Below, piece by piece: positions 36,313 through 45,926 of a DNA stretch of 64,000 bases (its first letter is position 1; every line of letters begins with the position of its first letter). Origin of the DNA: Fodinibius saliphilus. GTDB taxonomy: Bacteria > Bacteroidota > Rhodothermia > Balneolales > Balneolaceae. Below the pieces are notes generated by a model. The model made no database searches and was not told where the DNA came from. It saw only the letters and a program-made list of their open reading frames with translations. Position numbers and translations under genes: made by a program. The stretch lies in NCBI RefSeq assembly GCF_005869845.1, contig NZ_VAWF01000001.1:1488001-1552000 (forward strand), read 5' to 3'.

Positions 36313-38899
36313 GAAAAGACACCTTGCATCTCAAATGCGAAGGTATCTCATTACCCTCAAAGGGTTTAAACTGTAAGTATTTATCAAAAGCTGTTTCAAA
36401 AGCCTCTTCAATACCCAGGGGAGTTCTATTTGATAATAGTTTGAATGATTCAAAATTTCCTTTCTTATCCACAAGAAAGGAATAGATAAGCTTACCAGAT
36501 AGGGAACCGCCTTTTAGTTCATCCGGATACTCAACTTTTGATAAAAAGGCCTCCATGCTGGGATCAATCTTAAGGGAAAGCCCCAGCTTTTCACAAGTTG
36601 CTTTCTGTTCTGACTCTTGCTTCCTCAAAAAAGATTTCATCCTTTTCACTTTAGAACGTTGCTTTGCATTTGTAAATACAGTATCAAATTCGTTAATAGC
36701 TATCCGTACACTATCCCAATACATACTTTTGGATCTAATCCGCATTGAGTCTCTTACTCCCGATTCAACTTTACCCAACTGTGTACTATCATTTCTCCCA
36801 TGTTGCTGTACGGTTGATAAATCGTCTTCTACCAGTGCCCGCCGGGCATATTCTTCAATAGCATGGTAGTAAATATATGGGGCTATTTCCGATGAGCGGT
36901 TTTTTAACGCCAGGTTTCGCAATTTTCCCGGAACCACTTTCTTTTTGGAAGAAACAAGACGTTGATACTCTTTTTTCAACATAGCACTGGAAGAGTCCTC
37001 AACGAAACTTTCTTGTGTATTACCTCTGTCCGAGCGAACCATATAAGCATACCTTGATTGCGGGTATTCCACCAAAATACGGTTCCCCCAATATTTGAGA
37101 CTATCAGTTCGGTCTTCAGAGTTATAAATCTCATACAGTGAATACATTGCTTGAGGGCGTAAGTCTGAATTCACTTCACTTTTGATAACATCGCGAAAAT
37201 AAGTACTTGCACTATCCGGCATCCCTAAATTCACAAATAATAAATTACCCAACTCATACAGAGCAGTAGCCTTTTCTTCTTTCAGCTTTTTTTGAGCTTC
37301 GGAACTCTTAGGAATAGCTTCTAAATCAATATTAACTGTAATTCCATCTGAAACTCTCCGGGAACCTGCTGTACGATTATCATTACTGCCAATAGCTGTA
37401 TTCTGTTCACTATCAACCCTTCCCAAAGCTTGGATTCGCCGCCAATTATCGGCAAGCGGACGATTTCCCCAAATAATTCTGAACTCTCTTTTACCCTGCT
37501 GGATAAACTCATTATTCTGATAGTTCAAAAAACCATGAATTGAAGATCGAGTCTCTTTATTGCTACCGGAAGTGTTTATACTTTGATTAACTAATTTTTC
37601 AGTTTTCTTATTTTCACGTTCTGCACGTATCTCTTGACGTTTCTGTTCTTTGAGCTCTGCAACCACAGAATTCAGCTCTTCGGCTGATAACGATCCGAGC
37701 CATAGCAAACTATCAGCATGTTCTACCTTATTCCGTAACCGAGTATATTCTCCATATGCATCTGCTAAGGTCTCTGCTGATAATCTATTCTGACCTATCT
37801 CATTTTGACTTCCAACCGTCGCAGAAGAGTCAAAATAAGCCGCAGCAACATTAAACTTTTCATAATTTTCGCTATAGATCTTTCCCAAGCGGTAATATAC
37901 TTTTCCTTTTAATGTTTGTGTTATGGCATTTTGGGATAATAGCTCTTTATAACTCTTTTCAGCAGCTGATATGGCTCCCTGCATTTCCAAGGTTCGAGCA
38001 ATCTTATAGTTGAGCTTCTCAATTCGATCATAATTTTTGTCATCGCGGCGTAATTTTGCATAAATCGATAGTGCTTGTGAAAAATTAGCCTGTTTTCTTG
38101 CCACATCACCTTGTTTTACCCCAGCCCAATAGACGTATTCAAAACTCGGAAAATATTTAGGGACAAGGGAATAGGCATAAAAAGCTTCTCCATACCGTTC
38201 CAACTTTTCTAATATTTGTCCATATAAAAAATAAGAACGTCCCCTTATCTTTTTCTCTTCTAAATAGGTAATAGCCTTAGACAGTGTGACTTCTGCTCTA
38301 CTCCAATCACTCTGCATTGCATAATGCTGAGCAAGTAAGGTGCGTATTTCCCCCTGTCTTACTACCGACCAGTTTTGTGGGTATTGAGAAACCTCCGTTT
38401 CAAGAAAACTAATCCCATTACTATACTGTTGAAGATCAAGCAGTGTCCGTCCCTTCCAGATTATAGCCTTTTGTATCATCTCTGGAGAATCGGTGGCATT
38501 GCGGAGCTCTTCAAATTTTTGCTTGGCTCTATAGTACTCATGCCTATAATAATATGATTTTCCGATAAGCAACAGTGCATCATCCAACCATTTTGAATCG
38601 CGAAATTTTCTCAGAATCCTGGCACTTTTATCAATAGCCTCTTTAAAATTGCTATTCCCAGCTTGAACGGTAGGCGGATGAATTCTAACTAGCTCTTCTG
38701 GATTAATTTGAACTGGCTGTTCCTGTACTTTGGTTAAACCTACGCGAAAGCTTTGTTCAGCATTATAATATGTATTATAGTAAGCTCTGAAATTTAGCCA
38801 TGAACTTTTTAGCGTACCTCCACAGGCAGTGATAAAAACCATCAACAAAGATAAACCCAGTATCTTTTTAATGGTAGTATGTGGATAATTACGTCCCAT
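36299..38899 (-). CDS. PorW/SprE-like TPR lipoprotein with C-terminal TonB domain
   Basis: Large lipoprotein of 866 residues with lipid-anchored Cys26 (GLSLLMVFITAC). It opens with WLNFRAYYNTYYNAEQSF and KFRDSKWLDDALLLIGKSYYY, the pattern of SprE/PorW, a type IX secretion and gliding accessory lipoprotein of Bacteroidetes. Many TPR-like helical repeats fill residues 100-650, with a low-complexity linker near 430-560. The last ~85 residues (VEYPDELKGGSLSGKLIYSFLVDKKGNFESF, LQFKPFEGNE) form a TonB/energy-transducer-type C-terminal domain, which is unusual for SprE. It lies downstream of pyk on the same strand (70-base gap). The link to type IX secretion is an inference; no other T9SS gene is in the window. 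Confidence 0.75.
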   Translation of the reverse strand: MGRNYPHTTIKKILGLSLLMVFITACGGTLKSSWLNFRAYYNTYYNAEQSFRVGLTKVQEQPVQINPEELVRIHPPTVQAGNSNFKEAIDKSARILRKFRDSKWLDDALLLIGKSYYYRHEYYRAKQKFEELRNATDSPEMIQKAIIWKGRTLLDLQQYSNGISFLETEVSQYPQNWSVVRQGEIRTLLAQHYAMQSDWSRAEVTLSKAITYLEEKKIRGRSYFLYGQILEKLERYGEAFYAYSLVPKYFPSFEYVYWAGVKQGDVARKQANFSQALSIYAKLRRDDKNYDRIEKLNYKIARTLEMQGAISAAEKSYKELLSQNAITQTLKGKVYYRLGKIYSENYEKFNVAAAYFDSSATVGSQNEIGQNRLSAETLADAYGEYTRLRNKVEHADSLLWLGSLSAEELNSVVAELKEQKRQEIRAERENKKTEKLVNQSINTSGSNKETRSSIHGFLNYQNNEFIQQGKREFRIIWGNRPLADNWRRIQALGRVDSEQNTAIGSNDNRTAGSRRVSDGITVNIDLEAIPKSSEAQKKLKEEKATALYELGNLLFVNLGMPDSASTYFRDVIKSEVNSDLRPQAMYSLYEIYNSEDRTDSLKYWGNRILVEYPQSRYAYMVRSDRGNTQESFVEDSSSAMLKKEYQRLVSSKKKVVPGKLRNLALKNRSSEIAPYIYYHAIEEYARRALVEDDLSTVQQHGRNDSTQLGKVESGVRDSMRIRSKSMYWDSVRIAINEFDTVFTNAKQRSKVKRMKSFLRKQESEQKATCEKLGLSLKIDPSMEAFLSKVEYPDELKGGSLSGKLIYSFLVDKKGNFESFKLLSNRTPLGIEEAFETAFDKYLQFKPFEGNEIPSHLRCKVSFPIQQ

Positions 38900-38969
38900 A
38901 GCTGAACATTACCATCTTTTACAAAAAACTATCCGCTATTGTAATTGAAAAGCAAATCAAATTGGATAG

Positions 38970-40403
38970 TTATTCAATTGTACTAACTTTTATCATATTA
39001 GTACGACCTCGCTTAGCAATAGGCATGCCAGTAGCAATAATTACCCTTTCACCACTAGTTACAAGCCCATGTTTCTGCAGGTATTCTTCCATCAACTTCA
39101 CACTTTTATCAGTATCAAAAATCTCATCAATTTTCACAGGTCGAACGCCCCATACTAATCCCAATTGACGCCTTACCTTATTACTTTCTGTAAAGGCAAC
39201 AATTGGAACTCCAGGTCGGAATTTAGCAATCCGGCGGGCCGTGCTCCCAGAATGTGTTATAGTACTAATGACTTTAGCATCTACATTTTCCGCTAACATG
39301 ACACATGAATACGCAAGTGATTCAATTACCTGTTTTTCTTTCCATTCAGGCTTGCGATAGCTGAGGCTGCTATATAAATGGGGAGCATTATTTTCAACAG
39401 ACCTACAAATTTTATCCATCGTTTTAATCGATTCAATTGGATAATCACCTGCTGCTGTTTCTCCTGAAAGCATTACCGCATCTGTACCATCCAGTACTGC
39501 ATTAGCAACATCAGAACTTTCTGCCCGAGTAGCCCGGGGATTTTCTATCATCGAATCTAGCATCTGGGTAGCCGTTATCACAGGTTTTCCTGCCTGTCTA
39601 CAGCGATCTATAATATTCTTTTGAACCAATGGTACTTTTTCACTTGCTATCTCAATACCAAGATCTCCGCGAGCTACCATAATACCCGTTGACTCCTCAA
39701 TTATTTCATCAATAACTTCAACTGCCTCCGGTTTCTCTATTTTAGCTATAATACCGGCATTTGAACCCTCGGCACGCACTCGTGATATGACTTCTTGAAT
39801 ATCATCAGCAGAACGAACAAAAGACATAGCTACATAGTCTACCCCCTTCGATACAGCAAATTCTAAATCTTTAATATCTTTCGCTGTAAGAGAAGCCATT
39901 GATATATCAATATCCGGCAGGTTTAAGCCTTTACGGGACTTTAACATCCCTCCAACAACAACTTGAGCCACTAAGCTGTCAGTTTTCTTCTTAATTACTT
40001 TAAGCTCAAGTAGTCCATCATCTATTAATAACTTATTGCCCTCAACAGCATCTTTAACAAGCCCTTTATAGTCAACAGGAATTAGCTCGGATGTCCCTTC
40101 AACCTCTTCCGTTGTTAAAGTTACATAATCACCCTTTTTGACTTCTTGTCCCCCTTCTTTCATGGTACCAATGCGAATCTTGGGACCTTGTAAGTCTGCT
40201 AATATAGGCAGGCTTACATTGTATCGTTCAGATACCTTTCTCAGATTCGTAATTACCTCTTCATGCTGGTCATAGGTGCCATGTGAAAAGTTGATACGGG
40301 CAATATTCATCCCGTTTCGAACTAGTTCATCAATTTTTTGTTCAGTATTACTGCTTGGACCAAGAGTACATACAATCTTCGTTCGTCGTTCACCAATGCT
40401 CAT
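38970..40403 (-). CDS. pyk: Pyruvate kinase
   Basis: Last enzyme of glycolysis, transferring phosphate from PEP to ADP. The 477-residue protein is full length. It has RTKIVCTLGPSS and NGMNIARINFSHGTY at the N-terminus, the IIAKIEKPEAVEVIDEIIE active-site strand with the Lys, MVARGDLGIEI, and ATQMLDSMIENPRATRAESSDVANAV. The C-terminal allosteric domain ends RTNMIKVSTIE. It is upstream of the PorW-like gene. Confidence 0.97.
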   Translation of the reverse strand: MSIGERRTKIVCTLGPSSNTEQKIDELVRNGMNIARINFSHGTYDQHEEVITNLRKVSERYNVSLPILADLQGPKIRIGTMKEGGQEVKKGDYVTLTTEEVEGTSELIPVDYKGLVKDAVEGNKLLIDDGLLELKVIKKKTDSLVAQVVVGGMLKSRKGLNLPDIDISMASLTAKDIKDLEFAVSKGVDYVAMSFVRSADDIQEVISRVRAEGSNAGIIAKIEKPEAVEVIDEIIEESTGIMVARGDLGIEIASEKVPLVQKNIIDRCRQAGKPVITATQMLDSMIENPRATRAESSDVANAVLDGTDAVMLSGETAAGDYPIESIKTMDKICRSVENNAPHLYSSLSYRKPEWKEKQVIESLAYSCVMLAENVDAKVISTITHSGSTARRIAKFRPGVPIVAFTESNKVRRQLGLVWGVRPVKIDEIFDTDKSVKLMEEYLQKHGLVTSGERVIIATGMPIAKRGRTNMIKVSTIE

Positions 40404-40816
40404 TAATTATATTTATTCTAAAAAATTAAAATCTGTATCTACTATACACAAATCGAAAAAAGCTCAAAATAACACAGAAACCTAAATGTATAAAAATATC
40501 TTTTGAATAGTTACTGTTAACTACAAGCTTCTCATTAGTAATCTATCTAAAAATCTCTCCTGTCCCTTTTATTTTTAACAGTGGATATACCACACGTTTT
40601 CAAAGGTATTTTCAGTTTCAAAAAAAAAAAACTATTTAAAATCCATAATAGTGTGGGACAAAACCTTTATATACGAAGAAAAAGAAGGGGCAAAATGATG
40701 TTTTAAAATGAGATAAAAAAACTTAACTGTATATAGTTACAATATATTCTATTCTTCACTGGTTTTACTGGAGAGGAATAGTGATTTATTTACCTTGTTT
40801 TAACATATCCTTAAAT
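40404..40816. other. Intergenic gap upstream of pyk
   Basis: 413 bases, very AT-rich, with poly-A stretches near 40620. No open frame or RNA gene was recognised. It must hold the pyk promoter. Confidence 0.5.
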
Positions 40817-40850
40817 AAAAAAAAGCCCCCTTGAATAATCAAGGGGGCTT
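40817..40850 (-). terminator. Strong terminator of the SusC/SusD operon
   Basis: A 12-bp GC-rich stem AAGCCCCCTTGA / TCAAGGGGGCTT with a 4-base loop is followed on the minus strand by a run of T. It lies just after the SusD-like stop. Confidence 0.95.
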
Positions 40851-40867
40851 CAATTTTAAACAGTATA

Positions 40868-42241
40868 CTAACTATTTACAGGTGTCTTATCGAACAAACC
40901 TGGTGCTGGTGACGGAACGTTCTCGTTAGTATTACGTTCACTCTGTGGATATAAGAACCGCTGTGGGAATTGACTTCCTTGAACGGGACTTAAACCATCA
41001 ACATTGTAATCTATACGGCGAACATAATTGAACCCTTCAATTTGTCCGATGAGGCCAAGATAAGACCAGTTACGAACATGTTGAGGAATGCTAGTGCCTG
41101 CATAGGCTCCACCTGCTTGGAAATCTGTCAATGCGAGATCATCATAATTCGTGGTACCGAACTTGTTGTCCAAGTAATCACGAGTATTATTTAATGCTGT
41201 AATTGCATTATTATCTCCTGTTGTAGTTCCCTTAGCAGCTTCAATCTGTGCCTTAATCAGTTCATTCTCCATATATGTAACGATAGGGAATGATTCTGTA
41301 TCGGCAGCAAAACCACTATTATTCAGGTTAGTACCATCATAAAAGTAGTTTAAACGATCGGTTTCGTCAGTTTTGCTGTTATTCCCATTAATCAACATTT
41401 GTCGAGAGTGAGAACGATCAGCAGCTAGGTAACCAGCACGTTGAACTACAGTGAAGTTGTAGTACAAGTTTTGATTACGTCCCTGTTGATTTCCATGGGG
41501 CATCATCATATCTCCACTGCCATCGTTGGCATCAATACCATTACTAGCAGCAGTAGCTGCAGCAGTAGCGTTTCCTGTGTGCATTAAGTAACGTGCTTTC
41601 AGGGTATATGCAACCTTAAGCCATTTTGATGTATTTCCGTTTAGGGTAGTAACATCATTGGCTATAGCTACTGAACTGTTATTGCTAAAAGTAGTAATAG
41701 CATCATCCAGTAAGTCGATAACATCAGCGTAGACATCAGCTTGGCTGTCATAAGCAGGCTGAGCAATGGAATCGGCGTTAATCGCCTCAGTATAAGGTAC
41801 ATCTCCCCATAGCGCAGTAACCTGCCCCATTAGCATAGCTTCCAGCATTTTAGTGGCCGCTACCTGATTAGCGGGTACAACATTGCGATCTTGGTATTTA
41901 TCACGAGCCAACCGGAGATTTGTTAACCCACGAGTGTAGGCCAAAAACCAATCGCTTGAAGCATCTGATGCTGTTACAGTATAACTATAAATGCTCGAAT
42001 ACTGACGATCTTCGCCAGAAAAATATTGAGCCCACATACTACCCTTACGAGCACCATGCGTTTCTAGAAATGTAACTGTTGCCACTTGCCCTGCTGTAAA
42101 TATTTTATCAGCAGGTGCTGTTGTCGGATTATTAGGATTTTCGCTGTAACCATCTGTAAAAGAACTGGTTACAGAATCACATCCCATAATACCGACCAAA
42201 AGCAAGCCAATAATAAGTAATTTTGGTTTGGTAAATATCAT
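40868..42241 (-). CDS. SusD/RagB-family outer-membrane lipoprotein
   Basis: Surface nutrient-binding lipoprotein that caps a SusC transporter. Its 457 residues start with a lipoprotein signal (PKLLIIGLLLVGIMGC, Cys21). The fold is the SusD-like_2 type, with TPR-like helices (TRGLTNLRLARDKY; VTALWGDVPYTEAINADS) and the ANGNDGSGDMMMPHG-like loop region. It is the second gene of a two-gene operon, 25 bases after SusC, and is followed by a strong terminator. No glycoside hydrolase or peptidase is linked, so the nutrient class is unknown. Confidence 0.9.
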   Translation of the reverse strand: MIFTKPKLLIIGLLLVGIMGCDSVTSSFTDGYSENPNNPTTAPADKIFTAGQVATVTFLETHGARKGSMWAQYFSGEDRQYSSIYSYTVTASDASSDWFLAYTRGLTNLRLARDKYQDRNVVPANQVAATKMLEAMLMGQVTALWGDVPYTEAINADSIAQPAYDSQADVYADVIDLLDDAITTFSNNSSVAIANDVTTLNGNTSKWLKVAYTLKARYLMHTGNATAAATAASNGIDANDGSGDMMMPHGNQQGRNQNLYYNFTVVQRAGYLAADRSHSRQMLINGNNSKTDETDRLNYFYDGTNLNNSGFAADTESFPIVTYMENELIKAQIEAAKGTTTGDNNAITALNNTRDYLDNKFGTTNYDDLALTDFQAGGAYAGTSIPQHVRNWSYLGLIGQIEGFNYVRRIDYNVDGLSPVQGSQFPQRFLYPQSERNTNENVPSPAPGLFDKTPVNS

Positions 42242-42266
42242 AATAATGATCTTTAAAAGTTCTTGG

Positions 42267-45200
42267 TTAATAATTAACCCTTATGCTGAAGATATAGGAT
42301 TTAGTACTTGGGTTATTAAAATAATCAAGCCCGAATCCGTTTGAAGGACCTGTCAAGTTTGTCTCAGGATCGATACCTGTGTAATCAGTAAATAGCAGAA
42401 GGTTTCTACCTCTTGCACTGACATCAATAGATTTCAAGCCTGTGAAGTCACGTAAGCCTTGTCCATTGAAACTGTAACTTAAGGCTACCTCACGTAATCT
42501 AACATAACCGCCATCTTCAATAAACGGCTCAGCAGGTCCAGTAAAGCCAGAGAAAGGTCCAGAATAATGAGCTACGTCTGTAACTGCAACAGGACCAGCT
42601 CCGAAATCTTCAACATAACCACGGAACGTTGTTCCAGAAGTAATGGTACTTCCATCCCATGCTGTGAGATCTTGGTCAGCAGTTGTTTCCCAATCTTGGG
42701 ATCCATGAATACCGAAGAAGCTAAGAGCACCTTTTGTACCATTCCAAACATCACCACCTTGCTTAATATCAACTAAGAAGCTGAAGCGGAGATCTTTAAA
42801 GGTGAGGGTATTACGAATACCAGCTCTCCAGTCAGGATTTGGATTACCAATAATTTTCTGTTCTGCAGCTGCTGTTGGGAACCCGTTGCTATCTAAAGCT
42901 AAGCTTCCATCAGAATTACGGGCCCATGCATTACCAAAGAACACTCCGTATTCTTCACCAACAAGAGCGGAAGAAGTAGCACTGGTAAATCCAGCGAGTC
43001 CAACTTCATCAGCACCAGCCAATGATGTTACCTCACTTACATTTTTAGACCATGTACCATTAACAGCCCAGTTGAAGTCTTGAGAACGGACAACTTCAAT
43101 ATTAAGCTCTGCTTCAAGCCCTTTGTTTTCAATTGAAGCTGCATTTGCAATCTGGCTACTAAAACCAGTAGAAGGCGCACGATCAACACCGAGAATCGCA
43201 TCTGTTGTTTCTGTCATATAGCGTGTCAGATTCAACGTGATACGATCATTGAAGAAGCGTAAATCAGTACCGAACTCGATCTCTGTAGTACGCTCAACTT
43301 TTAAGTTCGGGTTACCCGCTTCAAACGATCGAGCAAAACCACCGCCATATTCAGCAGGGTTTAGTCCATCACCCCAACTACTGGTGAACGCACCTTGGAA
43401 AAAGGTAGTAGAGGTCTCATATACTGGTGGCTGTGTACCAGCTTCACCATAAGAGACTCGAAGTTTACCAAAGCTGAGTATATCGTTATCACTTAACGCA
43501 TCCAGCTCAGTAAATTGCCATGCTAAACTAGCTGATGGATAGAAAAATGTTCCATCACTGTCTTCACCAAATGTTGACGCACTCTCACTTCTTCCTGTAG
43601 CTTCAAAGAAGAACATGTCATAAGCATTAACATTAAGAACACCGTAGAGTGCAGAAGTACGGACTGTGCTTCTACTCTGAAATGGATTCTTGCTATTATA
43701 ATTTGACACATCTCGGTTAAACCCTCGCAGAATGATATCTGTTGAAGTAGCTCCGACATTATCAAACTCACGATGGTTCATGTTCCACCCTACAAGTAAG
43801 GAACCTGAGAAATCTTCATTCAGAGTATGTGACGCTTTTGCAATCAAGTCTGAATTAACCTGGTACTCAGAAAGAGTTTCCTCTGTTAAAGAACCGGTAG
43901 GATTGCTAGAGTCATAAGTTGGGAATACTGAATATCTGCGATCAGTATATGTATCAACTCCTAATCGGTGAGTAAAGTTCAACCAGTTTGTTGGATCGAA
44001 CTGTAACTCTGTACTACCTTGGAAACGACGCACCTTAGTTTCATTGATCACATTCTCAATGGTCCAAAGTGGGTTATTATAAATAGGTGTTTGACCCGAT
44101 GCTACAGGATTTCTATATCCTCTGTGCTTGTCTGGAGTAATACTACCATCCGGATTAATATAATCAACGGTATGTGGCCGTTGGTTAAAATCTGGAGAAG
44201 TTCGGTAAGCTCCTAAGAGCAGACCAGAAATATTTGATCCCTGCTGCACACGATTAGAAGAAGTGTTTGTATAATTTGCAGTTACTTTTGCAGAAAACTT
44301 ATCCCAATATCGCTGTGCAGAAGCATTAAATGTTGTACGGTCAAGGTCACTATTACTCAGAATAATACCGTCTTGGGAAAGATTACCGACACTTAAACGA
44401 AATGTTCCGTTATCTCCACCACCGCTAACAGCTACAGTATTATCTAGCTTTAGACCATTTTCAAATATTTCGCCTGCATGGTCATAGGTCTTCTTGGAAT
44501 TCTTCTGGGTGATAAGACCGTGCTTTTGTCCATCAGGTCCAAAATATGCATTTCCGTTAGAAAGATCTTCCACATCATCGCCACCTGGACGATCTGCAAT
44601 TTTATCTCCCCAAGAGAATGGAGTTCCTGGTATAAATGAACCACCAAAGCCTTGTCCATAAGAACGCTGCAGATCAACATTTTTGTTGATTACATCATAT
44701 GAAACTTCAGACTTAACACTGACATTAACTTTGTTACCTTCAGTTCTTTCTCCACTTTTGGTTTCAATAATGACAACACCATTAGAGGCTCTGGATCCCC
44801 ATAGTGCAGAAGCAGAAGGACCTTTAAGAACCTGAACAGACTCGATGTCTTCTGTGTTCAAGTCAGTAAGACGAGATTGCTGCTGAACACCGGCAACGCC
44901 TGAGCCAACAGTAGAGTTATAAACAGGCACACCATCTATAACAAACAATGGCGAGTTACTACCAGTAATGGTATTTGCACCACGGATAACAATTCGAGAA
45001 GCAGCACCGGGGTCACCACCAGTACTAGTAATATTAACACCTGCTGCTTTTCCTGCTAGGCCAGCAACAATGTCTGTTTCTCCTGAACTGGCGATATCAT
45101 CACCTCCAACCTTAGAGGAAGAAACACCCTGTTCATCAGCTTGCTCTTCAAATCCAAGAGCACTAACTACAACTTCATCCAAACCAACTACGCTAGAAGA

Positions 45201-45503
45201 TAGCGTAATATCTTGAACTAACTGCTCTCCAGCTTCAATCTGAATTTGCTGGGTATACTCTTTATACCCAATAAAAGAAGCTTTAAGCGTGTAAGTACCT
45301 TCAGGGATGTTTCTGATAGTGAAATTGCCTTCAGTATCAGTAGAAGCTCCCTGATTAATTTCAGTTACAACAACATTTACGCCAGGCAGGGTTTCTCCTG
45401 AGCTGGCATCGGTTACAGTACCTGTCACCGATCCGCTTTGAGCTATAGACATAGCCGCAAAACAAAAAGTAAATATTGCCGTAGAAAGTAACTTTCTAAG
45501 CAT
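42267..45503 (-). CDS. SusC/RagA-family TonB-linked outer-membrane protein
   Basis: Outer-membrane importer of 1078 residues. It has a signal peptide (LLSTAIFTFCFAAMSIAQSG), a carboxypeptidase-like beta-sandwich domain (about 25-105, GTVTDASSGETLPGVNVVVTE), a plug (GAANTITG-like GANTITGSNSPLFVIDGVPVYN, VQVLKGPSASALWGSRASNGVVIIETK) and a large barrel ending YIFSIRVNY. SusC proteins work with the SusD lipoprotein encoded 25 bases downstream. The substrate is not evident. Confidence 0.95.
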   Translation of the reverse strand: MLRKLLSTAIFTFCFAAMSIAQSGSVTGTVTDASSGETLPGVNVVVTEINQGASTDTEGNFTIRNIPEGTYTLKASFIGYKEYTQQIQIEAGEQLVQDITLSSSVVGLDEVVVSALGFEEQADEQGVSSSKVGGDDIASSGETDIVAGLAGKAAGVNITSTGGDPGAASRIVIRGANTITGSNSPLFVIDGVPVYNSTVGSGVAGVQQQSRLTDLNTEDIESVQVLKGPSASALWGSRASNGVVIIETKSGERTEGNKVNVSVKSEVSYDVINKNVDLQRSYGQGFGGSFIPGTPFSWGDKIADRPGGDDVEDLSNGNAYFGPDGQKHGLITQKNSKKTYDHAGEIFENGLKLDNTVAVSGGGDNGTFRLSVGNLSQDGIILSNSDLDRTTFNASAQRYWDKFSAKVTANYTNTSSNRVQQGSNISGLLLGAYRTSPDFNQRPHTVDYINPDGSITPDKHRGYRNPVASGQTPIYNNPLWTIENVINETKVRRFQGSTELQFDPTNWLNFTHRLGVDTYTDRRYSVFPTYDSSNPTGSLTEETLSEYQVNSDLIAKASHTLNEDFSGSLLVGWNMNHREFDNVGATSTDIILRGFNRDVSNYNSKNPFQSRSTVRTSALYGVLNVNAYDMFFFEATGRSESASTFGEDSDGTFFYPSASLAWQFTELDALSDNDILSFGKLRVSYGEAGTQPPVYETSTTFFQGAFTSSWGDGLNPAEYGGGFARSFEAGNPNLKVERTTEIEFGTDLRFFNDRITLNLTRYMTETTDAILGVDRAPSTGFSSQIANAASIENKGLEAELNIEVVRSQDFNWAVNGTWSKNVSEVTSLAGADEVGLAGFTSATSSALVGEEYGVFFGNAWARNSDGSLALDSNGFPTAAAEQKIIGNPNPDWRAGIRNTLTFKDLRFSFLVDIKQGGDVWNGTKGALSFFGIHGSQDWETTADQDLTAWDGSTITSGTTFRGYVEDFGAGPVAVTDVAHYSGPFSGFTGPAEPFIEDGGYVRLREVALSYSFNGQGLRDFTGLKSIDVSARGRNLLLFTDYTGIDPETNLTGPSNGFGLDYFNNPSTKSYIFSIRVNY

Positions 45504-45926
45504 AATGTTTTATCTTTTTAGATTATAAATTAACCCTAAGAGCATTACTACAACGTAGCTACTTTAAAAGAGCAAGCGTGTAGAATGGTTAGAGATGTTT
45601 TTAGTGTTAATATTAAAGTAGGAAAATGAGAAACCAGTATTTTACTGCTTTAACAAATATCCCACCAGTGTTTAGAAAAAAATATCCTAAGCGCCTTTTA
45701 CCCCTTACCAAATACAATATATTTTTGAAATCCACAATCTAATTAACATCCTAAATATTATAGTTTTTGATGCCCTTTTACAAAAAATAATGGAAATCAC
45801 TTGTACTGCTCCATATATGAAAAAAGTTTAAGAGAAATACAAGAATAAATTTGTTATTTATTATCAACAGTTTAATTTCGTGTATCCTTAAATGATATGA
45901 AAAGCTGATCACATATACAGATATTT
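45504..45926. other. Divergent promoter region of SusC and the GWxTD gene
   Basis: 423 bases of very AT-rich sequence between diverging genes. No gene, tRNA or distinct operator was recognised. Promoters for both directions are expected here. Confidence 0.5.

Noticed and set aside
40868-45503. Considered a polysaccharide utilisation locus
   Set aside because: SusC and SusD are present, but no glycoside hydrolase, lyase or sulfatase is linked.
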